Origin: CAISIP01 sp038326025 | Lineage (GTDB): Bacteria; Pseudomonadota; Gammaproteobacteria; Burkholderiales; Burkholderiaceae_C | Direction of reading: 5' to 3' | Assembly (NCBI GenBank): GCA_038326025.1 | Contig: JBBQJP010000016.1 | Span: 1 to 64,000, forward strand | DNA: 64,000 nucleotides | Part shown: one piece after another, positions 1 to 9,132 of the stretch | How the letters are laid out: each line of letters begins with the position of its first letter | Position numbering within the stretch: position 1 is the stretch's first letter | Translations under genes and position numbers: made by a program | Notes under the pieces: model-generated | Database searches by the model: none | The model's input: only the letters and a program-made list of their open reading frames with translations | What the model was told of the DNA's origin: nothing

Positions 1-222
1 GAGCGAAGCTCCGGGGGTCGCCGGGCCTTCGGCCTGTGGATTTTGTGGACAAGCTACCGCATCTGCTTTACTGGATGGCCGCGTCTAGCCAACGCAAACC
101 ACCAATTCCCAGTTCTCAGCTTCGGGAGAGTTGGGGAGCCAAAAAATTTGAAAACCCCGTCGTCGTAAGACGACGGGGTTTATCATTTTGTGATCGACAC
201 GTTGGCGCCTGGACGTTCTTTC
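1..222. other. Non-coding left edge
   Basis: No convincing coding sequence, RNA gene or promoter is visible here apart from the terminator-like hairpin at 152-185. Short open frames cross it but have no recognisable protein character. The beginning may be the trailing region of a gene that lies outside the window. Confidence 0.4.
152..185 (+). terminator. Rho-independent terminator-like hairpin
   Basis: A perfect 13-bp inverted repeat (152-164 and 169-181) with a GTAA loop ends in a T-rich tail. The left flank is A-rich, so it could work on either strand. It separates whatever lies left of the window from the broken nucleotidyltransferase gene that starts at 223. Confidence 0.7.
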
Positions 223-567
223 ATGACCACCCATTTGATCGACTCGGCTACGAAGAGCGCAACGAGCGCCTTCAGACAAAAACTTGACCACCACTTTCAA
301 GTCAGGTAGACCTTGCTGTTTGGAAGCCGCGCGCGACGTGACTATCACAACGAAAGTGACGCTGACGTCGCAGTCTTGCTGACAGGCCTGCCGGGCAAAT
401 TCATTGAAACAAAATTTGCGATGGACGACCTGGCATATGAGGTTTTGCTGGACTCTGGCATCCGCTTTCAGCCTTTGCCGATCTGGCAAACGGAATGGGA
501 CCATCCGGAACAGTATTCGAATCCCGAATTGCTACGTAACATTCAGCGCGAAGGAATTCTGCTTTGA
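223..567 (+). pseudogene. Broken MNT-type nucleotidyltransferase (MntA-like antitoxin)
   Basis: The frame from the ATG at 223 encodes a short helical N-terminus, is cut by an in-frame TAG at 307-309, then continues in the same frame into a clear minimal nucleotidyltransferase core. The core shows LFGSRARRD followed by SDADV, which is the GSx10DxD signature of MNT/Pol-beta proteins. In this family the MNT partner is the antitoxin that AMPylates a HEPN RNase. A shorter product could start at the TTG at 313, but it would lack the N-terminal helix. The adjacent HEPN gene is also broken, so decay of the whole pair is the simplest reading. Confidence 0.75.
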
Positions 568-980
568 CCGTTGACGAGTTGCTGAGCAAGGCAAGGATCG
601 CCTTCAAGTCATCGAAATTGTTGCTCGATGCCGGCGACCTGGATGGTCGCCTGCAACCGCGCCTACTACGCCATGTTTGACGCTGTGCGCGCGGCGCTTG
701 CTGGGAACCGGCGCGACCTCCAGCCTTGCATCGATCAAGACGCACAGCGGCTTGCCATCTGCATTCAGTCTGCAACTCGTGTAGACCGGAAAAGTATCAA
801 TCGATCTGGGCAAGGCCATCAACAAGGTTGAAGACCTTCGATTGGGTTGCCGACTACAAAGGCGACAGCATCGAAACCGAACAGGCCAGCTGGGCGCACG
901 AACAAGCCAGAATATTTGTGGGTGCGATGGAACAACTGATTGAAGGTCAACCACCGACGTCGGCAGCTACTGCCACTTGA
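564..980 (+). pseudogene. Frameshifted HEPN-domain toxin (HepT-like)
   Basis: It starts with TTG at 564, overlapping the stop of the MNT gene, as in intact MNT/HEPN pairs. The HepT-like sequence is spread over all forward frames. It begins MTVDELLSKARIAF, shifts near 649 to ACNRAYYAMFDAVRAAL, shifts again near 725 to KTHSGLPSAF, meets an in-frame TAG near 783, continues as SIDLGKAINKVEDLRL, and shifts near 845 to VADYKGDSIE and a C-terminal helix. At least three frameshifts and one stop are needed to rebuild it, so no functional HEPN RNase can be made from this copy. Assembly error is a less likely explanation because the neighbour is damaged too. Confidence 0.75.
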
Positions 981-1101
981 ATGGCCTGCGCCTCCACCTG
1001 ATCGGCCTGTGTGAATCGACCGGGGTTTCATATACACCCGGGTGACATCAGCTCCGAGGCATATGAACGTGCCTCACGTTTGAGGCCAGCCTATATCAAG
1101 C

Positions 1102-1275
1102 GCTCTGTGGGAAGTCCAAGGAGCAGGTCGCGTAAGTGCTGAAGCAGGCCAAATTGAGCACGAAAGTCGATGTGACTTGTCGCAAATTGCGCATCAACCA
1201 TGCCAGGTTCTACAAGTGGTGCCAGAAGTGTGGCGATCTTGGGCCATCACAATCGCGCCGGCTGCGCCAGTTCTT
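1102..1275 (+). pseudogene. IS3-family orfA transposase remnant
   Basis: One frame reads SKEQVA, a TAA stop at 1133-1135, then VLKQAKLSTKVDVTCRK and FYKWCQKCGDLG. This is the helix-turn-helix start of IS3-type OrfA proteins, normally a conserved LKEAEAG..CRKHGIS..TFYNWKAKYGGL pattern. Resemblance fades around SRRLRQ near 1275. No orfB, terminal inverted repeats or target duplication could be found, so this is only a scar of an insertion sequence beside the broken toxin-antitoxin genes. Confidence 0.65.
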
Positions 1276-1341
1276 CTCACGTGGTCAACCTTTTCCGTCG
1301 CATCCCCACTTGGTCAAAACGGCATCGGCGAGAACACTCCA

Positions 1342-2247
1342 TCAAGCCTGCGTGGTGGTAAACGGTACAGGCGGCGCATCGGGCATTTCAACTGCCAGGC
1401 GTTCGTATTCGGCGATTACTTGCGCACCGTAAAGCAGCAGTGTGGCCGCAACCTCCAGGCTCAGCAAAACCGCGATGGCTGTGGTCAGTGACCCGTACAC
1501 GGTGCCGATCTGCGACAGGGTGGTGAAGTACCACATCAGCAAATGACGCGAGAGCTCCCACAACAAAGCTGCTGCGACCGCGCCGAGCAAGGCATGGCGC
1601 CATGACAGACGGCCGACCGGCATGACGATGTACACCGACGTCAGCACAAAAATTTCACCCGCGAAGCCCAGCAGGTACAGCAGCACACCCGAAAGGCCGT
1701 CCAGCGACCAGCTGCGCCAAAGGAAAACCACCTCGCGCTGGCCAAACGCCTGAAGGCTGCCTGACACCAGAGTTACCAGCAGCAGCCCGAGCCCGAGCGA
1801 CAATATGTAGAGATACGGAATTACCGCCGAGATCAAGAAATGGCGACGGCGCACCGCCACCCGGTGGTGAAAAATCACCGACATTGCGTTTTCCAGCACG
1901 GTGAAAGCGAGCGAGCTGAAAAACAACATGCTGACAAGCAACACCCAGCCCATGACATCGCGGTGCGCCAGAAAGTTAGCCAGTTCGCTCACAACCGCTT
2001 GGGACTGCCCCGGCACCAGCCACTCCAGATAACGTCCCACAGTCTGCAGCAGCGCGCCCTGCTCGACAAAGTGCGAGAGCGCAATCACCGTGAGAATCAC
2101 CAGCGGCACAAGCGATAGCAACGCATAGTAGGCAACCGCGCCGGCCAGCAAAAGGCCTTGGTTGGCGCGAAACGCCTTTAAGGTGCGCAAGGCAAACGCC
2201 CCGGGGGCTTGCAGGATTTGCGCCGCCGGACGCTTGTGATGTTGCAT
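1342..2247 (-). CDS. YihY/BrkB-family inner membrane protein
   Basis: A 301-residue integral membrane protein of the YihY/BrkB family. It has a short basic N-terminus, then about six hydrophobic segments, starting with the family-typical GAVAYYALLSLVPLVI stretch. The family was once annotated as ribonuclease BN by mistake; its real role (envelope transport or integrity) is not settled. The ATG at 2247 was chosen because it gives the usual family length and has an AGG-containing site upstream. In-frame starts at 2268, 2283 and further upstream would only add non-conserved residues. It stands alone on this strand. Confidence 0.85.
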   Translation of the reverse strand: MQHHKRPAAQILQAPGAFALRTLKAFRANQGLLLAGAVAYYALLSLVPLVILTVIALSHFVEQGALLQTVGRYLEWLVPGQSQAVVSELANFLAHRDVMGWVLLVSMLFFSSLAFTVLENAMSVIFHHRVAVRRRHFLISAVIPYLYILSLGLGLLLVTLVSGSLQAFGQREVVFLWRSWSLDGLSGVLLYLLGFAGEIFVLTSVYIVMPVGRLSWRHALLGAVAAALLWELSRHLLMWYFTTLSQIGTVYGSLTTAIAVLLSLEVAATLLLYGAQVIAEYERLAVEMPDAPPVPFTTTQA

Positions 2248-2491
2248 TGCGTCAAGCCTGCCACGCATTCGGATCAAGTCCATCAGACCAAGGCCCGGCG
2301 TCATGTCAGCGAAAGACCACAAACGCCATGTTCGGCCTGGCCGGCGTAAGCTCCGTTCGGGATTGGATTGTCCGGCCTGAATCCAATCGGGACTCGGCAC
2401 ATCGGTTGACCTGGAAAGCATGGCTACCCTTGGTTAACATGTGCTCTTCACCCCCGCCAGAACGCAACACATGCAAAAGACGAAGGAAAAA

Positions 2492-2764
2492 ATGTTCGAT
2501 AAAGATGGCCAATGGATCCACCTCGAGACGTTCGATGATTTCGACAACGGCCTGTCCGACCTGATTGAGCTCTGGTCCAGCAGTGCCGCGGAAGCCACAA
2601 ATGCAATCAAGGAATCAGCGCTTGCCCACTTCAAGGAAGATTTGGAGGCGGCAACACTGCAGTGGGTGGACAACAAAGCCAAGTCCAAGAAATACGCGGC
2701 CATTGGCATTGAATTGGCTGAGTTTGAAGCCGTATTGAATGATCGGCCGCCGGGCACCTCCTAG
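2492..2764 (+). CDS. Small acidic hypothetical protein
   Basis: A 90-residue soluble, acidic and mostly helical protein that I do not recognise. The ATG at 2492 follows an AAGGA site by four bases, which favours it over the in-frame ATG at 2471. There is no signal peptide, membrane segment or cysteine cluster. It lies between the divergent BrkB-like gene and the lipoprotein gene with no clear operon partner. Coding is supported by the good ribosome site and a sensible amino-acid composition. Confidence 0.55.
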   Translation: MFDKDGQWIHLETFDDFDNGLSDLIELWSSSAAEATNAIKESALAHFKEDLEAATLQWVDNKAKSKKYAAIGIELAEFEAVLNDRPPGTS

Positions 2765-2852
2765 TCGGAACGTAACGACATCTCCCACTGGCGTGCCCAG
2801 ATGGCCTGTGGTCGCTTGGGGTAAGCCGGGTTTCTGAACTATCCTTCTATAA

Positions 2853-3836
2853 ATGACAAAAGTCGCCCTGTTGTTGTCTGCTTGCCTGTTGGTCGGCTGT
2901 GCGTCCTATGACCCCATCGTCGCGCGCGACCTGGAGCCAGGACGCCTGCCGCCGCCCGACCGCACGCTCAGCATTGCCGGCCTGGGCCCCTGCACCGACA
3001 ACCCAGACCGCAGCCTGCACCTGAAAGCGGGCGAGCCAGTCACCGTGCTGGTCCACGGCTGTTTCGGGTCCTCGGGCCAGTTCCGCGCGCTGGCACAGGT
3101 GCTGGCCTTCCAGGGCCAACAATCGGCCTGCTTCACCTACGACGACCGCGCTGCACTGGACGACAGCGCCAGCGCGCTGCGCCGCGCAACCACGCAACTC
3201 GCCGGGCAGGCGGGCGACGCGCGGGTGACCGTCATCGGTCACAGTCAGGGCGCACTGATTGCGCGCCGGGCGCTGACCGACGCCCTGGAACCCGCACCGA
3301 CATTGCCTGCCCCCCAAACTGTGGACTGGCGGCTGGTGACCATTTCCGGGCCGTTCTCCGGCATCGATGCTGCCAGCACCTGCGGCAAGACCTGGCTCTA
3401 CCCACTGACGCTGGGCTTGTTGCCACTGAGCTGCCACATCTTCACCGGGCCCAAGTGGAAAGACATCACGTTTTCGTCAAACTTCATCACCGAGCCAGGA
3501 CAGCTGCTGGCGGGGGTCAATTACCTGAAAATAGACACCGCTGAAGAGGGCAGTTGCCGCCGTGAAGCCGATGGTCGCTGCCTGGAAAGTGATGAGATAT
3601 TTTCGCTGGCCGAGCAACGCAACGCACTGGTCGAAACCGGCACCGCAGTGGACCGCGTGCAGGTGCAGGCCGGCCATGTGGAGATCGTCGGCGACAAGCT
3701 GCAAGCCCCGACCAAACTGATCACGGTGCTGCAGAACAAAGGGGTGCTCCGCCCTCTGGCCGCGAGCCGCAGGGCCGAATTTGAGCGGATGTTGGCCGTG
3801 GTGTATGGCCAGCAGCCGGAAAACTGGCGCAAATAG
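2853..3836 (+). CDS. Lipoprotein alpha/beta hydrolase
   Basis: A 327-residue predicted lipoprotein. The N-terminus is a short signal with the lipobox LLVGC, so the mature protein would begin at Cys16. The body shows an alpha/beta-hydrolase pattern: an HG oxyanion-type segment (VLVHGCFGS) and a nucleophile elbow GHSQG near residues 129-133. Late GHVEI is a good candidate for the catalytic histidine. An esterase or lipase acting in the periplasm or at the outer membrane is likely; the substrate is unknown. It is a single gene. Confidence 0.8.
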   Translation: MTKVALLLSACLLVGCASYDPIVARDLEPGRLPPPDRTLSIAGLGPCTDNPDRSLHLKAGEPVTVLVHGCFGSSGQFRALAQVLAFQGQQSACFTYDDRAALDDSASALRRATTQLAGQAGDARVTVIGHSQGALIARRALTDALEPAPTLPAPQTVDWRLVTISGPFSGIDAASTCGKTWLYPLTLGLLPLSCHIFTGPKWKDITFSSNFITEPGQLLAGVNYLKIDTAEEGSCRREADGRCLESDEIFSLAEQRNALVETGTAVDRVQVQAGHVEIVGDKLQAPTKLITVLQNKGVLRPLAASRRAEFERMLAVVYGQQPENWRK

Positions 3837-3957
3837 CGATGTACCGGTAACAATCTATTGGCCAAGCATGCCCGACCACATCGAAACGATGAATCCATTG
3901 TTGACCTGAACCTACGGCTTGCTGACAATCAGCGGCGCAAATATCCGAGGTAGAAAT

Positions 3958-4530
3958 ATGCAAAAAGCGAAGTCATTCTGGGCCTGTTCTCTCTTGATCG
4001 GGAGTGTGCTTCTGGCCTGGGCACCCGGCGTCCAGGCACAGGTATCTGCGGCCAACGCCGAGCGCAAGCCCGGCTTGGCGGTCTGCTACATGTACAAGTT
4101 CATCCGGCACGTCGACGAAATCACCACATGGGCAAAAACACTTAAGTGCGAGCCAGGCCCGCCGCTGCTGACGGCTCTGGACTTCGATGGCGGCACCAGC
4201 AAGGTTCTGACCAGCAATGCGGACGACGGCGTGATGGCGCGGATCACAGGGTTCATCCATCTCGAGAAGGCCGGCGCCTACAAATTCGCGTTCGAATCGA
4301 ACGACGGCGTGCGCCTGACGATTGACGGCAAGATGATCGTTGAGGACCCCGGCGTGCACGATGACCAGTTCTCCGAACTCGCCACGATGGAGGTGACCCA
4401 GCCTGGCTGGTATCCGCTTGCCATCGATTTCTTCGAGCGCAGAATTACCTGGACGCTGCGCTTTTTATGGAAGCAGCCGGGCGTTGACGCTGAACTTGCA
4501 CCGGTTCCGGCCGCGTTTTTGGCGCAATGA
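3958..4530 (+). CDS. Secreted PA14-domain protein
   Basis: A 190-residue protein with a signal peptide that ends near VQAQ (about residue 28), followed by one PA14 domain. The domain is supported by GFIHLEKAGAYKFAFESNDG, LTIDGK and the later PGWYPLAIDFFE segment. PA14 domains generally bind carbohydrate and occur in exported proteins. The ATG at 3958 follows a GAGGT site. The last four bases (ATGA) overlap the next gene, implying translational coupling. The ligand is unknown. Confidence 0.8.
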   Translation: MQKAKSFWACSLLIGSVLLAWAPGVQAQVSAANAERKPGLAVCYMYKFIRHVDEITTWAKTLKCEPGPPLLTALDFDGGTSKVLTSNADDGVMARITGFIHLEKAGAYKFAFESNDGVRLTIDGKMIVEDPGVHDDQFSELATMEVTQPGWYPLAIDFFERRITWTLRFLWKQPGVDAELAPVPAAFLAQ

Positions 4531-5003
4531 CAGACAACACCCCCGAACCCATCCACGAGGACCGCCTTTGGAGCGACGAACGCTGGACCGCGCGCGTGAT
4601 CAAGAACGAAGACGATGACGGCTGGGCTGTTGCCATGATGCTGCATGGTGAATCAGAACCCGCGCTGGTCGGGCCCTGGACCATGGGGCGCAACAAGAAG
4701 GATCCAAAGCCGCTGGACGTCACGGCCTTCCATACCTTGGTCAAGACCGCGAACGAGGTATTACGCCGGCATGAGCAACAGCTTCACGCAGAGCTCAACC
4801 GCAATGTCACCGTAACCGTCGAGGACCGCCGCATCCGCGTCGCGCTGGCCATCGTGCCGGACGACGAAGGCGCCACGGCGTCGCTCTGTGCCGAAGACGA
4901 GTTCGGCGAAGAACTGGGACGCGTGGCTGTTTCGCCTGCCTTCAAGCTCAATGTTCACAGCGCACAGGCCTGGGTGGCATCCGGGTTCGCGCGGCTCGCA
5001 TGA
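4527..5003 (+). CDS. Hypothetical cytoplasmic protein coupled to PA14 gene
   Basis: A 158-residue acidic soluble protein without a signal peptide, which I do not recognise. Its N-terminal half is rich in W, D and E (SDERWTARVIKNEDDDGWAV). Its start overlaps the stop of the PA14-protein gene by ATGA, so the two are almost certainly translated from one message. The pairing of an exported PA14 protein with a cytoplasmic partner is noted, but no function can be assigned. Confidence 0.75.
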   Translation: MTDNTPEPIHEDRLWSDERWTARVIKNEDDDGWAVAMMLHGESEPALVGPWTMGRNKKDPKPLDVTAFHTLVKTANEVLRRHEQQLHAELNRNVTVTVEDRRIRVALAIVPDDEGATASLCAEDEFGEELGRVAVSPAFKLNVHSAQAWVASGFARLA

Positions 5004-5085
5004 TGAATGGCCTTGTGCGGTTTGCCGATGGTCGCCGCGCGGTTTGCTGTGGCCGCAGCACGCCGTTAGCGTCGCACGTGAGGCC

Positions 5086-6567
5086 TCAGAGCCCGTAGAT
5101 CTCGCCGAATTTCGCCTCCAGATAGTCCAGCAGCGGGCCTTCGGTCGGGGCGAATCCGCACGCACGTTCAACGACATCGGTGGGACGATACAAGCCGCCG
5201 TGACGATGCACGCCGTCGTGTAGCCAGTCAGTCGCAGGCTTCGCGCTGCCTTGCGCCAGACTTTGGTCAAGCCCGGGCAGTTGCGTGCGCAGCGACTGGT
5301 GCAGGCAACCCGCATAGACGTTGCCCAGGCTGTAGGTCGGAAAGTAACCGAACAAGCCAACCGACCAGTGCACATCCTGCAGCATGCCGTGCGCCGGCAC
5401 ATCCACCTGCATGCCGAAGTCGTTGGCGAAGCGCCGGTTCCAAGCCGCCTCAAGATCGCCCACGGCCAACGTTCCATCAACCAGTTGCCGCTCCAGATCA
5501 AAGCGCATCATGACATGCAGGTTGTAATGCACCTCGTCGGCTTCCGTGCGAATGAAGCCCGGCTGAACGCGGTTCACGGTGCCATAAAAGTCATCGGGCG
5601 AGCGCACTTCAAAGTTGTCGAACTGGCTTTCCATGCGGCTCCAGAGCCAGGCCGTGAACGCCCGCGAGCGGCCCAGCTGGTTCTCATAAATCCGGCTCTG
5701 GCTTTCATGCACACCCATCGACACACCCTGCCCCGTAGGCAGGAAACGGTGTTGCGCATCGATGCCCTGCTCATAACATGCGTGTCCGGTTTCATGAACG
5801 GTCGAATAGATGCAGTTGAACGGGTCGCTCTCGACCACGCGCGTCGTGATGCGCACGTCGTCGCCGGAGCCCGACGAAAAAGGATGCACGGCCTGGTCGA
5901 GCCGCCCGCGTTTCCAGTCAAACCCGAAGGCATCCATCACCTCACGCACGAGCGCCAATTGCGTTGCCTGAGGATAGTGCCCTGTCAAAGCTTGGGGTTG
6001 GTGGCTAGCGCCCAGCACGCGCTCGCGCAGAGCCACCAGGCGCGGACGCATGCGATCGAACAAGGCAGCAATACTTGCCGCGGTGGCACCTGGTTCGAAA
6101 CCGTCGAGCAGCGCGTCGTAGGCGTCCAGGCCAAATCCCCCCGCCGACAAGGCACTGCCCTCCTCGCGCTTGAGGCTGAGCACGCGCTCGAGTTTCGGCA
6201 AAAAGCGCGCCACGTCGTTGTGGGACCGGGCGTCGGCCCAAACGCCTTGCGCTACCGAGGTCACACGCGCGATCTCGGTGGCAAGCCGCACTGGAATGCA
6301 GGCGCTGCGCTTTAGCGTGCGGCCAATCAGCTCCAAAATGCGCTGATCTGTCGCATCCAGGGGCTTGGCTTGCGCCAGCCAGTCCGCGATGCGCGGATCG
6401 GTGCGCCGCGCGTGCAGCAGGCCTTCGATCGCCGCGGTTTCCTCGCCGCGTTGCTCGGCAGCGCCCCGCGGCATCACGGTCTCCTGATCCCAGCCGAGTC
6501 GGCCGGCAATCTGCTCCAATGCCCCGGTTTCCCGCTGGAACGCCAACAGTTCAGCCATTGCTGTCAT
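5086..6567 (-). CDS. M32-family metallocarboxypeptidase
   Basis: A 493-residue zinc carboxypeptidase of family M32 (Taq type), at the usual family length. The zinc motif HETGH lies near residue 258, followed by the family-specific GVHESQSR segment carrying a further glutamate ligand. These enzymes remove C-terminal residues from peptides in the cytoplasm. The start at 6567 is 14 bases from the divergent thioredoxin-like gene, leaving almost no room for promoters; an in-frame ATG at 6558 is also possible. No clear Shine-Dalgarno site is visible. Confidence 0.92.
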   Translation of the reverse strand: MTAMAELLAFQRETGALEQIAGRLGWDQETVMPRGAAEQRGEETAAIEGLLHARRTDPRIADWLAQAKPLDATDQRILELIGRTLKRSACIPVRLATEIARVTSVAQGVWADARSHNDVARFLPKLERVLSLKREEGSALSAGGFGLDAYDALLDGFEPGATAASIAALFDRMRPRLVALRERVLGASHQPQALTGHYPQATQLALVREVMDAFGFDWKRGRLDQAVHPFSSGSGDDVRITTRVVESDPFNCIYSTVHETGHACYEQGIDAQHRFLPTGQGVSMGVHESQSRIYENQLGRSRAFTAWLWSRMESQFDNFEVRSPDDFYGTVNRVQPGFIRTEADEVHYNLHVMMRFDLERQLVDGTLAVGDLEAAWNRRFANDFGMQVDVPAHGMLQDVHWSVGLFGYFPTYSLGNVYAGCLHQSLRTQLPGLDQSLAQGSAKPATDWLHDGVHRHGGLYRPTDVVERACGFAPTEGPLLDYLEAKFGEIYGL

Positions 6568-6581
6568 ATGCAATCTTGATA

Positions 6582-7442
6582 ATGGTAGAAAGCAACGATT
6601 GGAACCCAAGCCGCCAGGCTGCGCAAACTCCCTTGAACGACGCCCTTATTCTCGGGCCATTGGCCCTTCCTTACGCCCTGCTGCTGCTGTACGCAGTGGT
6701 GGCAGCCAGCATGTTTGTCGGCGCACGCGGCGGCCGCAAAACCGGCGTCGCGGTCGAGCCCGTACTGTGGAAGACACTGCTTTTCGGCCTGGTTGTGGCT
6801 CGGCTGGCCTTTATCTGGGAGTTTCGATCGGCCTATATGGTGTCGCCGTTGTCCATGATCGATATACGGGACGGCGGCTGGAACGCCACCGCCGGGTTCA
6901 TAGCGGCCTGGCTGTTCGCACTGAGCCTTTACGGCCGCCGCCCGGCGCTGCGCAAGCCGATGCAAGCCGCCCTGCTCACGGGCTCCATCGTCTGGCTCGT
7001 AGGATCGATCGGCTTGTCGCTGCGACCCGATACCGGGCAGGAAATGCCTGCGCTGGGTTTCTCGTCGATCGCGGGCCAGTCCGTGCAACTCGCCGATTTC
7101 AAGGGTCAGCCGACCGTTGTGAACCTTTGGGCCACCTGGTGCCCGCCATGTGTGCGCGAAATGCCGGTGATGCAAAAAGCGCAGATCGACCAACCTAGTG
7201 TGAACTTCGTTTTCCTGAACCAGGGCGAATCGGTCGACAGGGTTGGTCCATGGTTGCAGGCCCGCAATCTGAACTTGCGCAATGTCCTGCTGGACCCGAC
7301 CCGGACCGCTGGCGCCACATTCAAGCAAAGCGCACTGCCCATGACGCTGTTCTATGACGCCAAGGGGCGACTGGTCAGCACACGTATTGGCGAACTGTCG
7401 GCCGCCACATTGGCAGAACGGCTGGCCGCTGCAAGCCAGTGA
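6582..7442 (+). CDS. Membrane-anchored TlpA-like thiol-disulfide oxidoreductase
   Basis: A 286-residue protein with two parts. Residues 1 to about 140 form three or four membrane segments, with a character like the diacylglyceryl-transferase-type membrane domains sometimes found in front of thioredoxins. Residues about 145-286 are a TlpA/ResA-like thioredoxin fold with the redox centre WCPPC near residues 186-191 and a later cis-proline-type ALPMT segment. The thioredoxin domain should face the periplasm and reduce or isomerise disulfides, for example in cytochrome maturation. It is divergent from the M32 gene and convergent with the peroxiredoxin gene. Confidence 0.85.
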   Translation: MVESNDWNPSRQAAQTPLNDALILGPLALPYALLLLYAVVAASMFVGARGGRKTGVAVEPVLWKTLLFGLVVARLAFIWEFRSAYMVSPLSMIDIRDGGWNATAGFIAAWLFALSLYGRRPALRKPMQAALLTGSIVWLVGSIGLSLRPDTGQEMPALGFSSIAGQSVQLADFKGQPTVVNLWATWCPPCVREMPVMQKAQIDQPSVNFVFLNQGESVDRVGPWLQARNLNLRNVLLDPTRTAGATFKQSALPMTLFYDAKGRLVSTRIGELSAATLAERLAAASQ

Positions 7443-7463
7443 CAACTGCGGCCGCTCAGCCGC

Positions 7464-8120
7464 CTATTTCTTCGGCGCCTTCGTGAATCGCAGGTACGGC
7501 AGCTTGGCGTCGATCGCGCCGAATTTCTCTTTCGCCTGCGCATCGTTCAGACTCATTGCCACGATCACATCCTGCCCGGGCACCCAGTTGGCAGGAGTGG
7601 CAATCGGCACACCATCGGTGGCCTGAATCGCATCGAGCGCGCGCAGGATCTCTGCGAAGTTGCGGCCTACCGTCATCGGGTAGGCCATGGTCAGGCGCAC
7701 CTTCTTGTCCGGCCCGATGATGAAGACGGTGCGCACGGTCGCGCTGTCCGCAGGTGTACGGCCATCGGGCAGGTAGGCATCGGCTGGCAACATGTCGTAA
7801 AGCTTGGAGACATGCAGCGAGCTGTCGTCAACGATCGGAAAGTCGGCCGGCGCACCGGCGAAACTCTCGATGTCACGCTTCCACTTCTTATGGTCCTCCA
7901 CGCTGTCGACCGAAACGCCCATCACCTTGGTGTTGCGTTTGGCGAATTCAGGGGCCAGTTGGGCCACGGCGCCAAATTCAGTCGTGCACACCGGCGTGAA
8001 ATCCTTGGGGTGTGAGAACAAGATCGCGTAGCCCTTGCCGATCCAGTCATGCAGACTGAGCTTTCCGGCCGTGGACTCCACGGTGAAATCGGGGGCGGTA
8101 TCGTTGATGCGTACAGACAT
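7464..8120 (-). CDS. 1-Cys peroxiredoxin (Prx6 family)
   Basis: A 218-residue peroxiredoxin that reduces peroxides in the cytoplasm. The peroxidatic cysteine is Cys45 in FTPVCTTEFG, preceded by the HPKD segment. The length and the long C-terminal dimerisation region (about residues 165-218) fit the Prx6/1-Cys group rather than AhpC. The ATG at 8120 is preceded by a strong AGGAGG site at seven bases, which decides it over longer in-frame starts. It is convergent with the TlpA-like gene, 21 bases apart. Confidence 0.93.
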   Translation of the reverse strand: MSVRINDTAPDFTVESTAGKLSLHDWIGKGYAILFSHPKDFTPVCTTEFGAVAQLAPEFAKRNTKVMGVSVDSVEDHKKWKRDIESFAGAPADFPIVDDSSLHVSKLYDMLPADAYLPDGRTPADSATVRTVFIIGPDKKVRLTMAYPMTVGRNFAEILRALDAIQATDGVPIATPANWVPGQDVIVAMSLNDAQAKEKFGAIDAKLPYLRFTKAPKK

Positions 8121-8504
8121 GGTTTCCCTCCTGTTTCGTCTTGATAGTGGCTCTGTTGAGCGGAGCCGGCTGGCTTGCGGACTGAGCTTATCAAGCGCGG
8201 CCCTTCTTAGCTTACTCCTGAATCGCGCGAGCGCGACGCCAATCACCCGAGTCGATGGCGAACGCACCCTGGCCAGCTACACCCCGGTCCCTTTCGCCAC
8301 AGTCACCCATAACAGGTCAAAGCCCTTGCAGAGCTGATCCAGCGCGACAGAACGACAATATCCGCCGGTCCAACTACTGCTACTCTTGTGACAGTTCCTG
8401 CCGCGTACGCCGCATCAGTGCCTACCGACAGACAATGACGGCCACACCTTGACCGATCACACCACGTGCCTGCTTCATTGACTCCGTCCAACCGCGCCAC
8501 CCCC
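8121..8504. other. Intergenic region between peroxiredoxin and DUF1439-like genes
   Basis: About 380 bases between two divergently read genes. It should hold the promoters for both. I see no strong -35/-10 pair, no OxyR-like dyad I would defend, and no small gene. Confidence 0.4.
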
Positions 8505-9107
8505 ATGTCGCCAAGCAAGATGCCCCGAGCTTTTCTCCATGTTGTCTTTTCTTTGTATCTGGGACTGGGCCGCATGCTGGCCATCGCCGCATTGGTATGG
8601 TCAACATCGCAAAGCGCCCAGGCGCAACCCAGCGTCACCATATCGGACAAGCAACTGCAGCAAGAGCTCGCGCAGCGTTTTCCGTTGCGTTACCCGATTC
8701 CGGGGTTGCTGGATCTGGACCTAAAGGCGCCGCAACTAAGCTTTTTGCCCAGCCAGAACCGGGTGAGCGCGAGGATGTCGGTTGAAGCGGCCGGTCCCGC
8801 ATTGCATCGTAGCCACTCAGGTACGTTCGACGTGGACTTTGCCTTGCGGTATGAGCCCAGTGATCGCACCATTCGCGCCCACCGCTTGAAGTTTCAAAAC
8901 CTGCAGTTCTCGCAACTGCCGCCGCAGGCGACCGACTTGTTGAACATCTATGGACCGGCCATTGCCGGTCAGGCACTGCAGGAGGTGGTGCTGCACCAGT
9001 TGCGACCGCAAGATCTGGCCATGGCCGATATCCTCGGCATGCAGCCGCACAGCATCACCGTCACGGATAAAGGGCTGGTCATCGGGTTTGTGCTAAAGCC
9101 CTTGTAG
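8505..9107 (+). CDS. Secreted DUF1439-like protein
   Basis: About 200 residues with an N-terminal signal peptide ending near SAQAQ, then a beta-rich domain that begins SVTISDKQLQQELAQRFP. This start is characteristic of YceB/DUF1439-type envelope proteins, which are otherwise usually lipoproteins; no lipobox is present here. The function of the family is unknown. The start is uncertain: in-frame ATG codons at 8505, 8520 and 8574 and a GTG at 8466 all keep the signal peptide. It is convergent with the EEP-family gene. Confidence 0.7.
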   Translation: MSPSKMPRAFLHVVFSLYLGLGRMLAIAALVWSTSQSAQAQPSVTISDKQLQQELAQRFPLRYPIPGLLDLDLKAPQLSFLPSQNRVSARMSVEAAGPALHRSHSGTFDVDFALRYEPSDRTIRAHRLKFQNLQFSQLPPQATDLLNIYGPAIAGQALQEVVLHQLRPQDLAMADILGMQPHSITVTDKGLVIGFVLKPL

Positions 9108-9132
9108 TGCCCAGGCGAATCGCCGCAGGCGC

